NCBI RefSeq assembly: GCF_011745365.1
Contig: NW_024468911.1
Location: 428,759-492,758, forward strand
Length of the DNA stretch: 64,000 nucleotides
Source: Cryphonectria parasitica EP155
Lineage: Eukaryota; Ascomycota; Sordariomycetes; Diaporthales; Cryphonectriaceae
Reading direction: 5' to 3'
In this document: piece after piece, positions 23,489 to 34,752 of the stretch
Numbering within the stretch: the first letter of the stretch is position 1
Layout: every line of letters starts with the position of its first letter
The notes under the pieces: generated by a model
What the model was told of the DNA's origin: nothing
The model's database searches: none
The model's input: only the letters and a program-made list of their open reading frames with translations
Made by a program: the position numbers and the translations under genes

Positions 23489-24859
23489 TCATGAACGCTG
23501 TCTTATAAATAAACCTTGCCTCTCGACTTTCCACTCGGCGAGATGCTCTCTAGCATTAACATAGTCGACTGCCATCTCCCAACTCTCGCGGTCGTCGGCG
23601 TCCCCGCTCTCAAACTCTAGGAGGAACGGCCAGTTGCCCGCACTGTCGACAGGCCTGACAAAGAGCATGGGCATGATTTCGGCGTACGCCATATTACGCT
23701 CGGCCCACAGGTCGTTCATATCGATCTGGGCCATCGCGCGCCGGTCGTCGAGGAGGTCACCGCGTGGGACCAGCTGGACGAACAGGCGCTCGACGCGAGG
23801 CAGCCACAGGACGAGGGTGGTGCACACATGGCTCGCAAGAGGGAAGATGGCAACGTAGCTGAAGGCGCGGACGGTCGTAGGCACGAGGGGCTCATTGTTG
23901 GGGAACGCCCCAGCGCCGAGCAGGGCGCCTAGCACGGAGGGGGGGCGCTTGTGGAAGTACTCGTATGTCTTGTACACCGGCGTCGAGGAGCCCTCGTTGA
24001 GGAGCAGGCTTGTCCAGGGGCGGAGCGTGAAGAGTTTGCAGGGGATGCGAGGGGGGGTGGTGGTCGAGGAGGGCTGGGTTCCAGAGGCTTCAGCAGTGGA
24101 CAATGCAGGCTGTAAGGACGGCTCTGCTGCGTTGCTTCCCGTATCTTCTTGTGCCCTCTCTTCCTGTGGCGACCGCATCTTTGGCATCCTCCTCGGGCCA
24201 TCGCCATCCATAGACAGCGATAAAACGTGGTGAGACTGGTTGAAACCCCACTCATTGCCCAGGAATACCCTCCTCGCCAGCAGGGACGCCAACACGCGGG
24301 GGGAGGCGATGATAGTCAGGCGTGCTGGGGTGATGTTGTCAAATACAAGTCTCCAAAGCCAGTTGTAGTCCTCGTTAAAAATCAAATCACTCTCACCGCC
24401 ACGATCTCGTGGAAAGGGCCATGAGGGCTCTGGAGTGGCAGGAGTGGCCCCAATGACAAGTGTCAGGCTCCTCACATAGGACATCAGACTGTTGTCCTGG
24501 ATGAAGAGCAGCAGGGGGATTGCTGCAGGTGAGTCCTTGAGATGCTCTCTCTGCAGCAGGTCGAGACCCTCCAGGGACCATACAGCACTGCGGAAGAGGA
24601 GTGGCAGCACCGTGGCGCGCCACTGCCTATTGACCACAGAGACATTCTTCAGGTTCCTTGATCGTGGGTCCGACTCCTTCAGCATATCTGCATGGGGTTG
24701 GTTGTGGAGGCGCAGGTCCGACGGCGCAGGCCTGTCCAGGAAGCTGAGGACATGGAATAGCAGCTCTGTTGGCAGACATCCGATCGTCGTGGCTGCCATC
24801 TTATCAGGCGTATGGTCCCTAGGATTCTGTAGGGAGGAGCTCTGTGTTGTGCTTGACAT
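23489..24859 (-). CDS. F-box protein
   Basis: Single-exon 456-residue protein. I take the ATG at 24859 (MSSTTQ) as the start because the frame upstream of it opens only with GTG. An F-box covers about residues 28-93: CLPTELLFHVLSFLDRP, then VSVVNRQWRATVLPLLF. F-box proteins bind Skp1 and present substrates to SCF ubiquitin ligases; the partner-specific part here (about 95-456) shows no repeats I recognise. A Ser/Pro/Thr-rich low-complexity stretch lies near the middle. The stop codon is within 100 bp of the retrotransposon block, so the 3' end may have been reshaped by insertions, although the frame shows no RIP-like decay. Confidence 0.8.
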   Translation of the reverse strand: MSSTTQSSSLQNPRDHTPDKMAATTIGCLPTELLFHVLSFLDRPAPSDLRLHNQPHADMLKESDPRSRNLKNVSVVNRQWRATVLPLLFRSAVWSLEGLDLLQREHLKDSPAAIPLLLFIQDNSLMSYVRSLTLVIGATPATPEPSWPFPRDRGGESDLIFNEDYNWLWRLVFDNITPARLTIIASPRVLASLLARRVFLGNEWGFNQSHHVLSLSMDGDGPRRMPKMRSPQEERAQEDTGSNAAEPSLQPALSTAEASGTQPSSTTTPPRIPCKLFTLRPWTSLLLNEGSSTPVYKTYEYFHKRPPSVLGALLGAGAFPNNEPLVPTTVRAFSYVAIFPLASHVCTTLVLWLPRVERLFVQLVPRGDLLDDRRAMAQIDMNDLWAERNMAYAEIMPMLFVRPVDSAGNWPFLLEFESGDADDRESWEMAVDYVNAREHLAEWKVERQGLFIRQRS

Positions 24860-27803
24860 TTTCACTACGCATATCTCCGCGGCTGGATGAAGTCAGGCGT
24901 TAGATAATTGATCCGATCCGTGAAGCTCAACGTGCTTCTAAGTACTGCGTGACGTCACCCTTGAACTTGAGCCTATGCTGAAGGCGGGGATGAAACCCTT
25001 CCGCATCCCGGCCCAGAGCACCTGCTGTCTCATGGAGTAGTTGTTACTGTCGTAGCACTACTACGACTTACAGACTACATCTCTAGGCGAGGATAAATTT
25101 TGACTGGACACGCCTATCCTGCGACGAGTGAGGCACCTTTTAATATGAACGAGCCCCACTCCTTCGTACCTAGGTATGCATCGAACCCCCGGTCTCGACC
25201 TGGTAAAGATAAGAAACAGATCGTAAGTGAGCCATTCCAACCGGCCGATCTATCTGCGCCAGCAACAAATATTGAAGTTGCGAGTCGGGTGGCGGATGGC
25301 ATTCTCCAGAAGCCTGCAGCAATAATCGGCAAAGAGCTCTATTGTTCCTGCTACTATACCGCTGTCCCAAGTACGGTCGGACGTCAAGTCGGCCGAACCG
25401 AGTGTACACCCAAACACAAGCCCTGAAACGATCGTTCTTGCTATCTCCAGCTGTCCGATTATGTTTGAATCCGGTGGAGTGTAAGTGTGCCTAATAGTGT
25501 ATCTCCACTGCCTAGCATATTTTGCTCCGTGATAGTAAATTCCAGCAGACTTTATATCGATGCCCAAGACCATATCAGAGAAGTCCATTTTCCCGAGTTG
25601 GATCCTAAGAAACATTCGTCTGCATGTCAATCTAGCCCATGTGGCATGGCTGTCCGCTGGGGTCTAGCTGTGAAATTATCTCCTCGACGAGACTACTTCT
25701 TTTTGTGAGCCACCCCTAATATGACTAGGGGCTTACCTTGAGGGTAAAGTAGGTAGGTTTCAATACAGAGTAACCATATCTTCGCTTCGGTCAGCAATGC
25801 AAGACTTATACACACCACTCGCCCGGTATTGAGGTTTATATGACAAGTTATCGGAAGCCTTCCATTGGGGTTTTGCGTCTTCTTTGCACTCCCAAATAAG
25901 TCACCAGTGTCAAACGCTCTCAGCGTATTGATGAATACAGACCTCGAACCAATTATGCGAACTTGCCTGGGCAAAAAAGCGAACCAGAGGAAATACAGGT
26001 GTAGAAACATCAAACCCGGGAAATTAGTGATGCGAATAGTCAGCCCTGTGCAGCCCATGGACGCAATCATTCGGGTCAGCCGCCACAGTCTGATCATTGC
26101 GTTAGAGTATACGTCCGCCAATGCAGTGACTTCTTTGACCCAGCCATCCTCATCATCCTAGATAATTCAAAGGCCGTCGCCGATCCAAAGGCGGCGTAGA
26201 CTTAGCTTCTTTGCGAAAATTCTGGCATTTGGGAATGTCTTCATTCAAAGGGGCTCCTTGTGCGCCCCAGCAGTACCTCGCCTAGGCAAGTATGCTTTAT
26301 AACACAGATCAGAGCTCTCAAGTTTCCAAGGTTCGATGAGCATTGCCTGTGAGTTTCTATGCAGGCTATCTTTCAAAGGCTCAACAAAGGCTCGAGCTCA
26401 AGTAGCCTCGCCTCGTTGGACGGATGCTTGTGTCCCTGGACTGGCAATAATTGTGGCTTGCTCTGCTCTTTTCGACCCACTCGATGCACTGCTGCAAATA
26501 TCCAGTCAAACTGCCGTTGCCCTTGCGACGATAATATGCGGATTTGGTGTTGATTTGAAAATTGCAGGGCATCTGCTTTTTCGATCCAGCTTATGATAAC
26601 TAGCAAATCTTCCTCGCCTCCAAATTATCAATGATTCTTAGCTGAGTGCAAAGTTCGCAGATAATGAAGCACTGTACAGTAATATTTTGTGATCAAGTCT
26701 CTGCCCAGTCTTGTTGAAGAAGCTCACCTTGAACGAAAATCAGTTTGATGACCTCTGCGAACGAATCTTTTCTTGCGACTGCGTGGCACGCGCTCCTCAT
26801 ACCTGAAATTGATCTGAGTCGGTGTCCAAAGTCCTCTCACACTCCCCAAATCTGCTGATTCAGCATACACATGGGGCAGAGCTTCCGTATAGGTAGCCTC
26901 GAGAAGTATGCTAGACCAGTGACAGTTTTGTGGCTTCTTGCTCCATCTCCTGAGGGCAACGACTATCTATCCTTCCAAGCAAGCCGTTCTTTGTAGCCAG
27001 GGAACCAATTGACAAGCGATATGGCCGTCTCTTTGACCACCGAGGTCGTTTACAGGATCCTCGCTTGCTTTCTGAGACTGCGCGTCTACCCTGTCTGGTG
27101 TGGTGACTCGGAGGCGACAATTCCCAATTGAGGCCATTCTCGTTAGAGAGGAGTACCGAGATGAGTAGAAGGAGCCCTTAACGAGGATGTGTGAATGTTA
27201 CAGACTGGTTGAAGAATGAACATTTAGGACAGCTTGCTAATGAGGAAAGGATGGCTTGCGACTTTGATGGATCTAGTAGGGTGTAGCAGACCATTTTAGC
27301 AAATGGCTGACTTCTGTGAAAATCATTGCTCGGCTGAATTAAACCCGGTCGAAGACGAGGATGCTTTGGAGTTACATTACAGCAGTAGACCAATGCAACG
27401 TGACGGCCGCAGGACCACCTCCGGCATTTCTCAGTCCGGTGAAGGCACCTTGCCACCTACTGAAGCTCTATCTATTACTCTCAGGCAAAGCTTGGAAGAA
27501 TCCCATATCAATATCTGGGCAGATGTAACGCTGTTAGTGTCTCCACCCACTCGAGGTCATTCCATTGATATAGCTTGCGTACTGCTCCGAGCATGCTTGT
27601 CTTGGAAATAACACACGCACATAATAATTATTGACCTCCTCCAGTTTCCCTGTCCGGGTCTCTGTTTTAGTGCCGTAGGTTCAAATCCGACCTTCTGTCC
27701 TGCTCCCTCTCTCTGTTTTGTTATAGAAGGCCCCTCAGTCTGGTGCGCAGCCATTGAGAGACCCTTGATTGTCGAGAGTTTCGCGATCAAGTCATCCGGC
27801 ACA
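24860..27803. other. 2.9-kb stretch without a recognised gene
   Basis: Normal GC. Two medium open frames on the minus strand (25693-26121, 142 codons; 25250-25630, 126 codons) and several shorter ones match no family I know and have no convincing splice links. They could be decayed gene remnants. A tRNA T-arm-like motif occurs at about 27676-27692. The last few hundred bases should contain the promoter of the beta-galactosidase gene. Confidence 0.5.
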
Positions 27804-29897
27804 ATGCTGTCCCTTCTCTTGGTAGCGCCGGTCGTTCTGGGTGTGACATCGCCGGCCTTGGCTCTTTCAACAGCGACGGCGACGTCGTCAGCGGCTGCCC
27901 CAGCCTTCACCTACAATTCGTCTTCGTTCCTGCTTCATGGGGATCCATACGTTATCATTGGAGGTCAGATGGACCCACAACGCATCCCTCCTCAATACTG
28001 GCAAGACCGATTGGCCAAGGCCAGAGCCATGGGTCTGAACACGATCTTCAGCTACGTATACTGGAACCTCCTTGAGCCTGAACAAGGACTGTGGAAGGAC
28101 GATGAGGACTACAACGATATTGCGCAGTATTTTCGGATCGCGCAGGAAGAAGGGCTTCACGTTGTGCTGCGGCCAGGACCGTACATCTGCGGCGAGCGGG
28201 AATGGGGAGGATTCCCGGCCTGGCTGAGTACAGTACCAGGCCTTGTTGTGAGAAGTTTCAACGAACCCTACTTGAACCTCTCAAAGACCTATCTCGAGCA
28301 TCTGGGTGCAATTTTGCGGCCGCTGCAGGTTACACAAGGGGGTCCGCTGCTGATGGTCCAGGTGGAGAACGAGTTTGGCTCCTACAACGACTCCGACCAC
28401 GAATATACACAAGCACTACGGGATGTTCTGCGAGAAAATTTCGACGTCCCGTTATACACAAACGATGGAGGCACAAATTGGACTTTGGCTGGCGGAGAGG
28501 TCCCTGGCGCCCTGGCCGAGACCGACGGAGACCCGTCGAGCGGGTTCGCAGCACGAGACGAATATGTCACTGATCCGAGCGAATTAGGCCCTCTTCTTGA
28601 CGGTGAATATTACACATATGCACCGGATACGTGGGGCAGCGACAATCCACACAGCACTACTGTTGGGGATCCTTCTGAGGTTGCCCAGTTTGTAGAGGTT
28701 CGTGCCCATTGTATGATCCCAAAATTACCACCTGACGGTCCGAATTTGCATTATCGTCTCTAGCTGACAACTGCTCACGGGCGACATAAGGACTTGGACT
28801 ATGTTCTCGGGGCCAATAACTCAATAAGTCTCTATGTGCGTGATTGATGCCCCCGGTCAAAGGTCAATACCTCGAGTGCTAATTGACACGGCACAATCAG
28901 ATGTTTCATGGGGGAACCAATTTTGCTTTCAGCAATGGGGCCTTGTGGAAGAATTATACAGCAAGCTTCACCACGTCGTATGATTATGGTGCGCCTCTTA
29001 GCGAGGATGGTCGAACAACGGACCTATATTTCACATTGCGCGACACTATCCAGAAATACACGGCCGACAAGATCCCCGAACCACCCGCTGACATACCTCT
29101 TCTGTCTATCCCCGACATCACACTCTCGGCAAAGTCGTCGCTCTTCAATGTTTCATCCTCAAAGACATCAGAGACATCCCCTTTGACCATGGAGCAGCTT
29201 GGCCAGAGCTACGGCTTCATTCTTTATGAACACCAGGTCGTTCAAGCCGTGGAGGGGCTGCTCTCGCCAGGTGATCGACCGCGGGACAGAGTTATCGTCT
29301 ATGTCAACGGGGATCCGGACTGGAGTCATCGACAGCACATACGCGCAGCCCAAGGACGTCTCCCTGAATCTTGGGCCGGGAGACACTCTGCAGCTCTTGG
29401 TCGAGAATCTCGGCCGTGTGGATTATTGGTCTCTGGAGTCGGACCTGCCCAATCACGTCCTGGATCCTTACAAAGGAATCGTTGGTAATGTGACCGTTGG
29501 TGAATCTGTTCTGGAAACCTGGTCTATGGTCACCATCCCCTTGGACGAGATCCCTCCAATGGCATCGCCGACCAACTCATCACTGCTCAGCCAGACACCG
29601 ACCTTTTACTCTGGAACTTTCACTTTGGGATCAAACTATACGGATTCCGCCCAGCTTGACACCTTTATTGCGATTCCCAATGGGGTGAAAGGGATGGTAT
29701 GGGTTAACGGTTTCAGCCTCGGAAGATACTGGATTGTTGGACCTCAACAGTCCCTTTATTTGCCTGGCACAGTTCTCAATGCTGGTCAATCAAATGAGAT
29801 TGTTGTTCTCGAGTTGGAACCTGGAAACAGCGCGATGATCGCAAGGGGGGAGGCCGAGAGAGTCTGGGCCAACTATCCTGACCCAGATTACAGTTGA
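27804..29897 (+). pseudogene. GH35 beta-galactosidase, secreted, with a one-base frameshift
   Basis: Exons 27804-28697, 28791-28835 and 28901-29897; introns GTTCGT...ATAAG and GTGCGT...ATCAG. The ATG at 27804 opens a signal peptide (MLSLLLVAPVVLGVTSPALA). The GH35 barrel carries VENEFGS (acid/base Glu190) and DGEYYTYAPDTWG (nucleophile Glu268), then MFHGGTNFAF and YDYGAPLSEDGR. It would release terminal beta-galactose outside the cell. At 29309-29312 a run of four G breaks the frame. Before it the frame reads RVIVYVNG, and one base later homology resumes as GVIDSTYAQPKD and continues to 29897. With one G fewer the product is about 644 residues, normal for the family. As given, the protein loses its correct last about 196 residues, the C-terminal beta-sandwich region. 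It may be a pseudogene or a sequencing error. Confidence 0.85.
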
Positions 29898-30162
29898 TAA
29901 GCCTGGCGCAAAGAGAAGAAGCCTGAGTGGGCCACCAAGTTTATAACAACCTGTGGAATGTGAGTCGCAAGATGAAAGGCGAACGAGGTGCACGTATTTC
30001 TCACCAATAGAATATCCAAAGTTGTGAGAATGTTTCCATGTCCAAGACAACCTAATTTGGCGTATATATCTTTAAACGTCTATGATTCTCACATATCGCC
30101 TCCCAGCTTATCATGTACGGTCCAGCAGGTATTGCTGACTTGGCCTGCCGACAGGTATTCAA

Positions 30163-31766
30163 TCATTGTATTGATGCTTGTGCCGCTTTGAGACTGCCTA
30201 CTACGGTGAATGATAGGACGGGAGAGATGAGATACGATATCTGGAACCTGATTATCAGTCTACCATTATGATATACCCTTGCGCACATATTTTTTTTTTT
30301 TCAGCGCTTTTCGACTCACCGTGAGCAGCTTGGCAATGATGGCCTCTTCTTCATCATCTGCACTGCTGACTTGAACCATGGTGATGAGTTTCATCGCCGG
30401 GGGTCCGCTGAAGCATATCGTATTAGCTCTTGAAGTCAAGGGTGTGTTGAACCAATTATTCAAATGCACTCACCATGGCATCAACATCATCGCGAACCAT
30501 AGCATTGGGTCGGACCCGAGGATGCTTGTCCTCGATGCAAGCAGGTAGACGAGGGAGATGGATGCTGCTGGCCACAGAATGAAGCGGACGAGCATGATGT
30601 ACGAGACTGTAGCCCATGGAAGCTTGCTCGATTTGCCCTGGGTCTTTTCCGCCGTACCTTTGTACGCCGAGTAGAGTGACGTGCCAGCGATGACAACTGG
30701 CAAGGGCACAAAGAGGGTGCCAATATTCTTCAAGGAGGCCGTGAGCCATGCCGTGAATATACCGCCGTGTTCAGAATCGTTGAAAAAGGCTCGGTGAAGG
30801 GATGGGACAAGCCCAATGACCGCGCCAATGATGGCCCCGAGCAGAGGCGCGTTGAGGAAGTCGGACAGGAACAGGAGCCACCACTTGGTGCGCGGGCCCA
30901 GCTTGATCCATCGTGTTTTGGGAATCACGGAAGCCCGCCGGTTAGAAGATTGTCTGGACGCACCGGCCATCGCAGCAGAAGGCTTTCGGGTCGAGGGAAA
31001 GAAAGACCTGTGGTCTCCAAAAGGGTTGAGTAGTTGTACATTAGGCACAAGCAGTCGATCACCATTAATCAGCCCTGTCTCTTCAGTCGGTGTGTCGACA
31101 CCTGCATCGTCTTCATCGTGCTGGTCTCCCACATCTGACTGCGCGTCGCTGTGATCGTCATCGTCAGGTGTGTGCTCCGTGTCTATAAGACGTGGCCCGA
31201 CGGCGAAGGTGAGGCAGCTAGAGACAGTAGAGAAGATGAGGAAGTATGACTTGGCCCGCTCCACTGCCGCGTCTGTTGTCTCGTTCGTGATAATCAGGGA
31301 GCTCAAGATTCCGGTCTGCTGCAGCGCGCTTATGAGCAGCAATGGGTATGAGCTATACAGTGAACACTTGACATCAGCTGTCAATCTTCAGTCACATTTT
31401 CATTTGCAAACTCGCTCCGACGCACGCTGTATTGTTGAACATGAGAGCCGGGGTGACCCAATCAGGCATCTTGAAGACAAAGTGTCCAAGAATGCCGATG
31501 AGGAAGCTCACAAAGTGGCAGAGAATGCCCCAGAGAACGATGATGCCATATCTGTCGGCTGAGCCCGAGTGCAGCTCTGCACCAACCTTGGTGATGAGCA
31601 GCGCTGGCAGAAACATTCGAACGCATACTTTCGAGATGGCCTTGGTGTTGGCTGGAGAGAGCATGCCGAGCTTGGCTGCTAGCGAGCCGTAGGAGATCAC
31701 CAGGAGGACAGAGACACTGGCTTGTACTGCGCCTACGAAGGCCTCCAGAAGACCTGACGGCGCCAT
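30163..31766 (-). CDS. Auxin-efflux-carrier-family (AEC/PIN-like) membrane transporter
   Basis: Four exons: 31766-31426, 31352-30474, 30407-30320, 30240-30163, giving 461 residues. Introns are 66-79 nt with GTGCGT or GTGAGT donors. The N-terminal membrane half runs MAPSGLLEAFVGAVQASVSV... to PALMFNNTASYPLLLISALQ. A long acidic, hydrophilic loop follows (TPDDDDHSDAQSDVGDQHDE), and then a second membrane half (NAPLLGAIIGAVIGL..., MPCGPPAMKLITMVQVS, LTISYLISPVLSFTVVGSLK). This two-bundle layout with a central loop is that of the Mem_trans family found in the ER of fungi. The substrate is unknown. The gene converges with the beta-galactosidase gene, 265 bp between stops. Confidence 0.9.
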
Positions 31767-32564
31767 GCTGCTTGTGTGTGTGTCGATGGCGGCGAATGCA
31801 GGTTAATTGAATCCACAGCCTGCTGACAGTGCTCTCGAGCGACTCGTTTTTGTGATGATGTTTTCTATGTGGAATTGAAAGGCGTTGTGTGTGACTTGAT
31901 CTAAGAAGCAAAGTCGAGCCTCTGGTCTGATTTAACCGCAGTGACGCAATCACAACCCCAATACAACCAAGAAGCTGTGTTTCAACGTTCCAAGGTTTTG
32001 TTTTGTTTAGCGTTCGTTTTCCAGGCTCTCTCAAGCCCCACAGGATCTGCTTACTGTACATGAAGTATGTAGACTGCACTGCTGTGGCAGGTGTGCCGAG
32101 AGCCGAATGCACCCCTCCCTGACCGACAAAGATGTCCAATGGATGTCAATTTGTTTGGTCTTGGTGGCTAAAAAAGGGAATGCGGCTCATTCTGCTATAC
32201 TTGAGGATGAGATGGCTGTAAGTCGTAGTTACTACAGCATGACACTGTCGAAGGAAGGCTTATGAGTCATTTCATATATAGCATATTGAACTGGGCTGGT
32301 CCTTTGGTATGAAATCTGTGCTGCTTGACTATGACCAGCCTTGTCAAGTACGGCGAGGAGCAGGCCAGACGCCAGGCAAAGTCAAGATACCGGCTGGAGC
32401 ATGCAGAGCTTACCTTACGCAGAGCCAATTGTACAGCGCAGGAGGCACTTATCGTCAACAGACCGGGTTTAGCTCCAAACGATTGTGTATGTATCTTGAA
32501 ATGCCGCGGATGATATTACTTGAGATGGGCAAATGTTAGAAAATGACTGTATGACCATAGTTAC

Positions 32565-32699
32565 CATATATATATACATACATATATATATACATACATA
32601 TATATATACATACATATATATATACATACATATATATATACATACATATATATATACATACATATATATATACATACATATATATATATATATATATAT
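32565..32699. repeat. 16-bp tandem repeat array (CATACATATATATATA)n
   Basis: About eight near-perfect 16-bp units, ending in a plain TA run. Six-frame reading gives only repetitive Tyr/Ile peptides, so it is not coding. Likely length-polymorphic. Confidence 0.95.
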
Positions 32700-34672
32700 G
32701 TAGTTGGCCATTCATCGTCGAATATGCCCTGGGTAGTGATGTTTAAAAGATATGTTATTCTAAACAAAGAAACATTCGTCTTCGTATCAACGTAGATTCG
32801 GAGACGTGCGCGTCCTTGGTCACCTCGGGTAGAATTGTGTTTGGAAAAAAGAAACAGCCTCCCGAACTCAGCCTCAAGTCCAACGGTAGAAAGCGTGCCA
32901 GTGCTCAATTAAAAACTTGCATTGAAGTACATGCATTTAGATCTATAAATGGTTGACGGCAGCAAAGGGGCGAGGATCTTGGCAAGCAAGGCGGTTTTCA
33001 GGAAAATTGATGTATACTATAGTACTATGTATAGTAATCTGTACCATCCCCGTACTTTACGTGAAACATGTTTTTTCCTAAAATGTCGCGCGAACCTGTG
33101 GGGCAGGCTAAGCTACTTGGCTTGCGGGTGACGCCTCAGTGCATACATCATAGCGGCGCCCTACCTCGGAGAAAACGGTGGACCGCCCGAAGGGGCCGAC
33201 AGTGGAGAACAACCACAAAACACTCGACGCCTTCGCCTCGTCGTACTGTAGTGACACAGCAAATGGGTGCATCGTACAACTCTTGTAAACGATTGTCAGG
33301 AGACAAGAAACGGACACACATTTCAACAATGCCTCTTCCCAGGGTCCCTGCTTCTCTTTCAGGGGCAATCTGGACCGCCATAGAATCATTAGGCCATCGC
33401 AGGTTTCTATTAGTTTCTACAATGCCTACCTGTCATAATGTAAGTAGCATGTTCACATAGTTGTGGCAGACGACATGTAGCCTAGCACATGGAGTAAAAA
33501 GCGCTCTGTATCACATTGAGAACTCTCGCTGGGTATTCTTCAACTATGACCATCTATAAATCAAGAAACAGTTCAGAGGTGGGGGCCGCGTTGAGATCGT
33601 CGAGGACTAGAGTCAGGCGTGGGTCATGGATGCTACCCCGGCACGTGCCCACCTCCAGGTTCCTGGACGTGACGCATGGTACCGTACATAGGTTCTATAG
33701 CAGTCAATTTGAGGCGGAGAGACTCGGCCAGACCGATGTCAACGGTATGGAAGCTACGTAAGCCTGGGTGGATTTGCTTTTACCAATCGGATGGACGGCA
33801 CTCGACTGAGGAAGCAGTATGATGATATCGACAAGCAGCGGGATGCAGGATGACAGCGCAGGGATTTTCAACATCAGAGTTCTATAATGAGATTATATGC
33901 AGTTTCAAGAAGGCTCAAGTCATCCAAGTCCGCACGTGCAATCGCTCTGTAATACTATCTGCGTCCTCTTCAAGCTGCTTGCTCAACCCATTCTGAAGGC
34001 AGCTTTTGTCCTTGAAGTAAAAGAGACACACATTCTCCACTGAGTGATGAATTTTTTTTTATTCTAGTGCAGCAATGAGAGAGAAAGATCTACCCAAGTC
34101 AAATTCGCTCAAGCGCTCTCCCGAGGGAAACAAAACGAAACATGTTAACGCCGAGCAGTACCATAAAAACGCCTTTCGTAGGTGGCGCGCGGGCGGGTGG
34201 GTATAATGGGGAACGGGCGGTGCCTCCTTGCTAAAGGCCGAGTCAGTGATGGCCCCCTAATGCCGAGAGTCCTCAACCGTCGTCTATGCTTGAACTGAGT
34301 ACTGTATCTTTTGCAATGGGATACGCAGACAAAGCACCGAAAGGGGGAATCCACAACCATGTGGAGCTACGTCCATGAGAGTATCACGCGTTATGGAGAA
34401 AGCACTGCCCACGTTCTCCCTGACGTGGGTGAGCTGCTCGGCCTAGGCACACAAGCTTATATGTGGGATCTTCACGAACCCCTTGCTCAAAAGATCTTGA
34501 ATATAAAAGACTACCACTGCTGCTCCGAAAGACTGGAGGGATTTCCTTAAGATCGGCAGCCCTCTTGGGATTAACAGACTTCCCTTCAGCTCGTTACAGT
34601 CACTTTCTTGTTCGATATCTACTTGACAACCTTTCCACTCGCTGGTTTTATACCCTTGTCCTGTACAGTCTT

Positions 34673-34731
34673 TCTTTTTTTTTTTCTTTTTTTTTTTTTT
34701 CTTTTTTTTTTTTTTCTTTTTTTTGTGTTCA
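34673..34731 (+). promoter_or_regulatory. Long T-rich pyrimidine tract before the carboxylesterase
   Basis: Nearly pure T with isolated C at spaced intervals, about 20 bp before the ATG. CT-rich tracts near start sites are common in strongly expressed filamentous-fungal genes. Confidence 0.6.
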
Positions 34732-34752
34732 GGTGCTTCCTCCTCACTCGCC

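Larger units (their letters stand above)
31767..34752. other. 3.0-kb stretch without a recognised gene
   Basis: Holds the upstream region of the AEC transporter, a 16-bp tandem array (32565-32699) and the pyrimidine-rich leader of the carboxylesterase. Short frames on both strands (for example 33068-33460 plus) show no family signature. A non-coding transcript or an unrecognised small gene cannot be excluded. Confidence 0.5.

Noticed and set aside
27610..27740. Functional tRNA gene
   Set aside because: Only a T-arm-like piece is visible; no A box, D arm, anticodon stem or acceptor pairing could be built around it, and the T stem has a mismatch.
27765..27803. Upstream start for the beta-galactosidase frame
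   Set aside because: The frame upstream opens only with TTG; the ATG at 27804 directly begins a good signal peptide.
32469..32908. Tyr/Ile-repeat proteins on the minus strand
   Set aside because: They are translations of the 16-bp tandem array.
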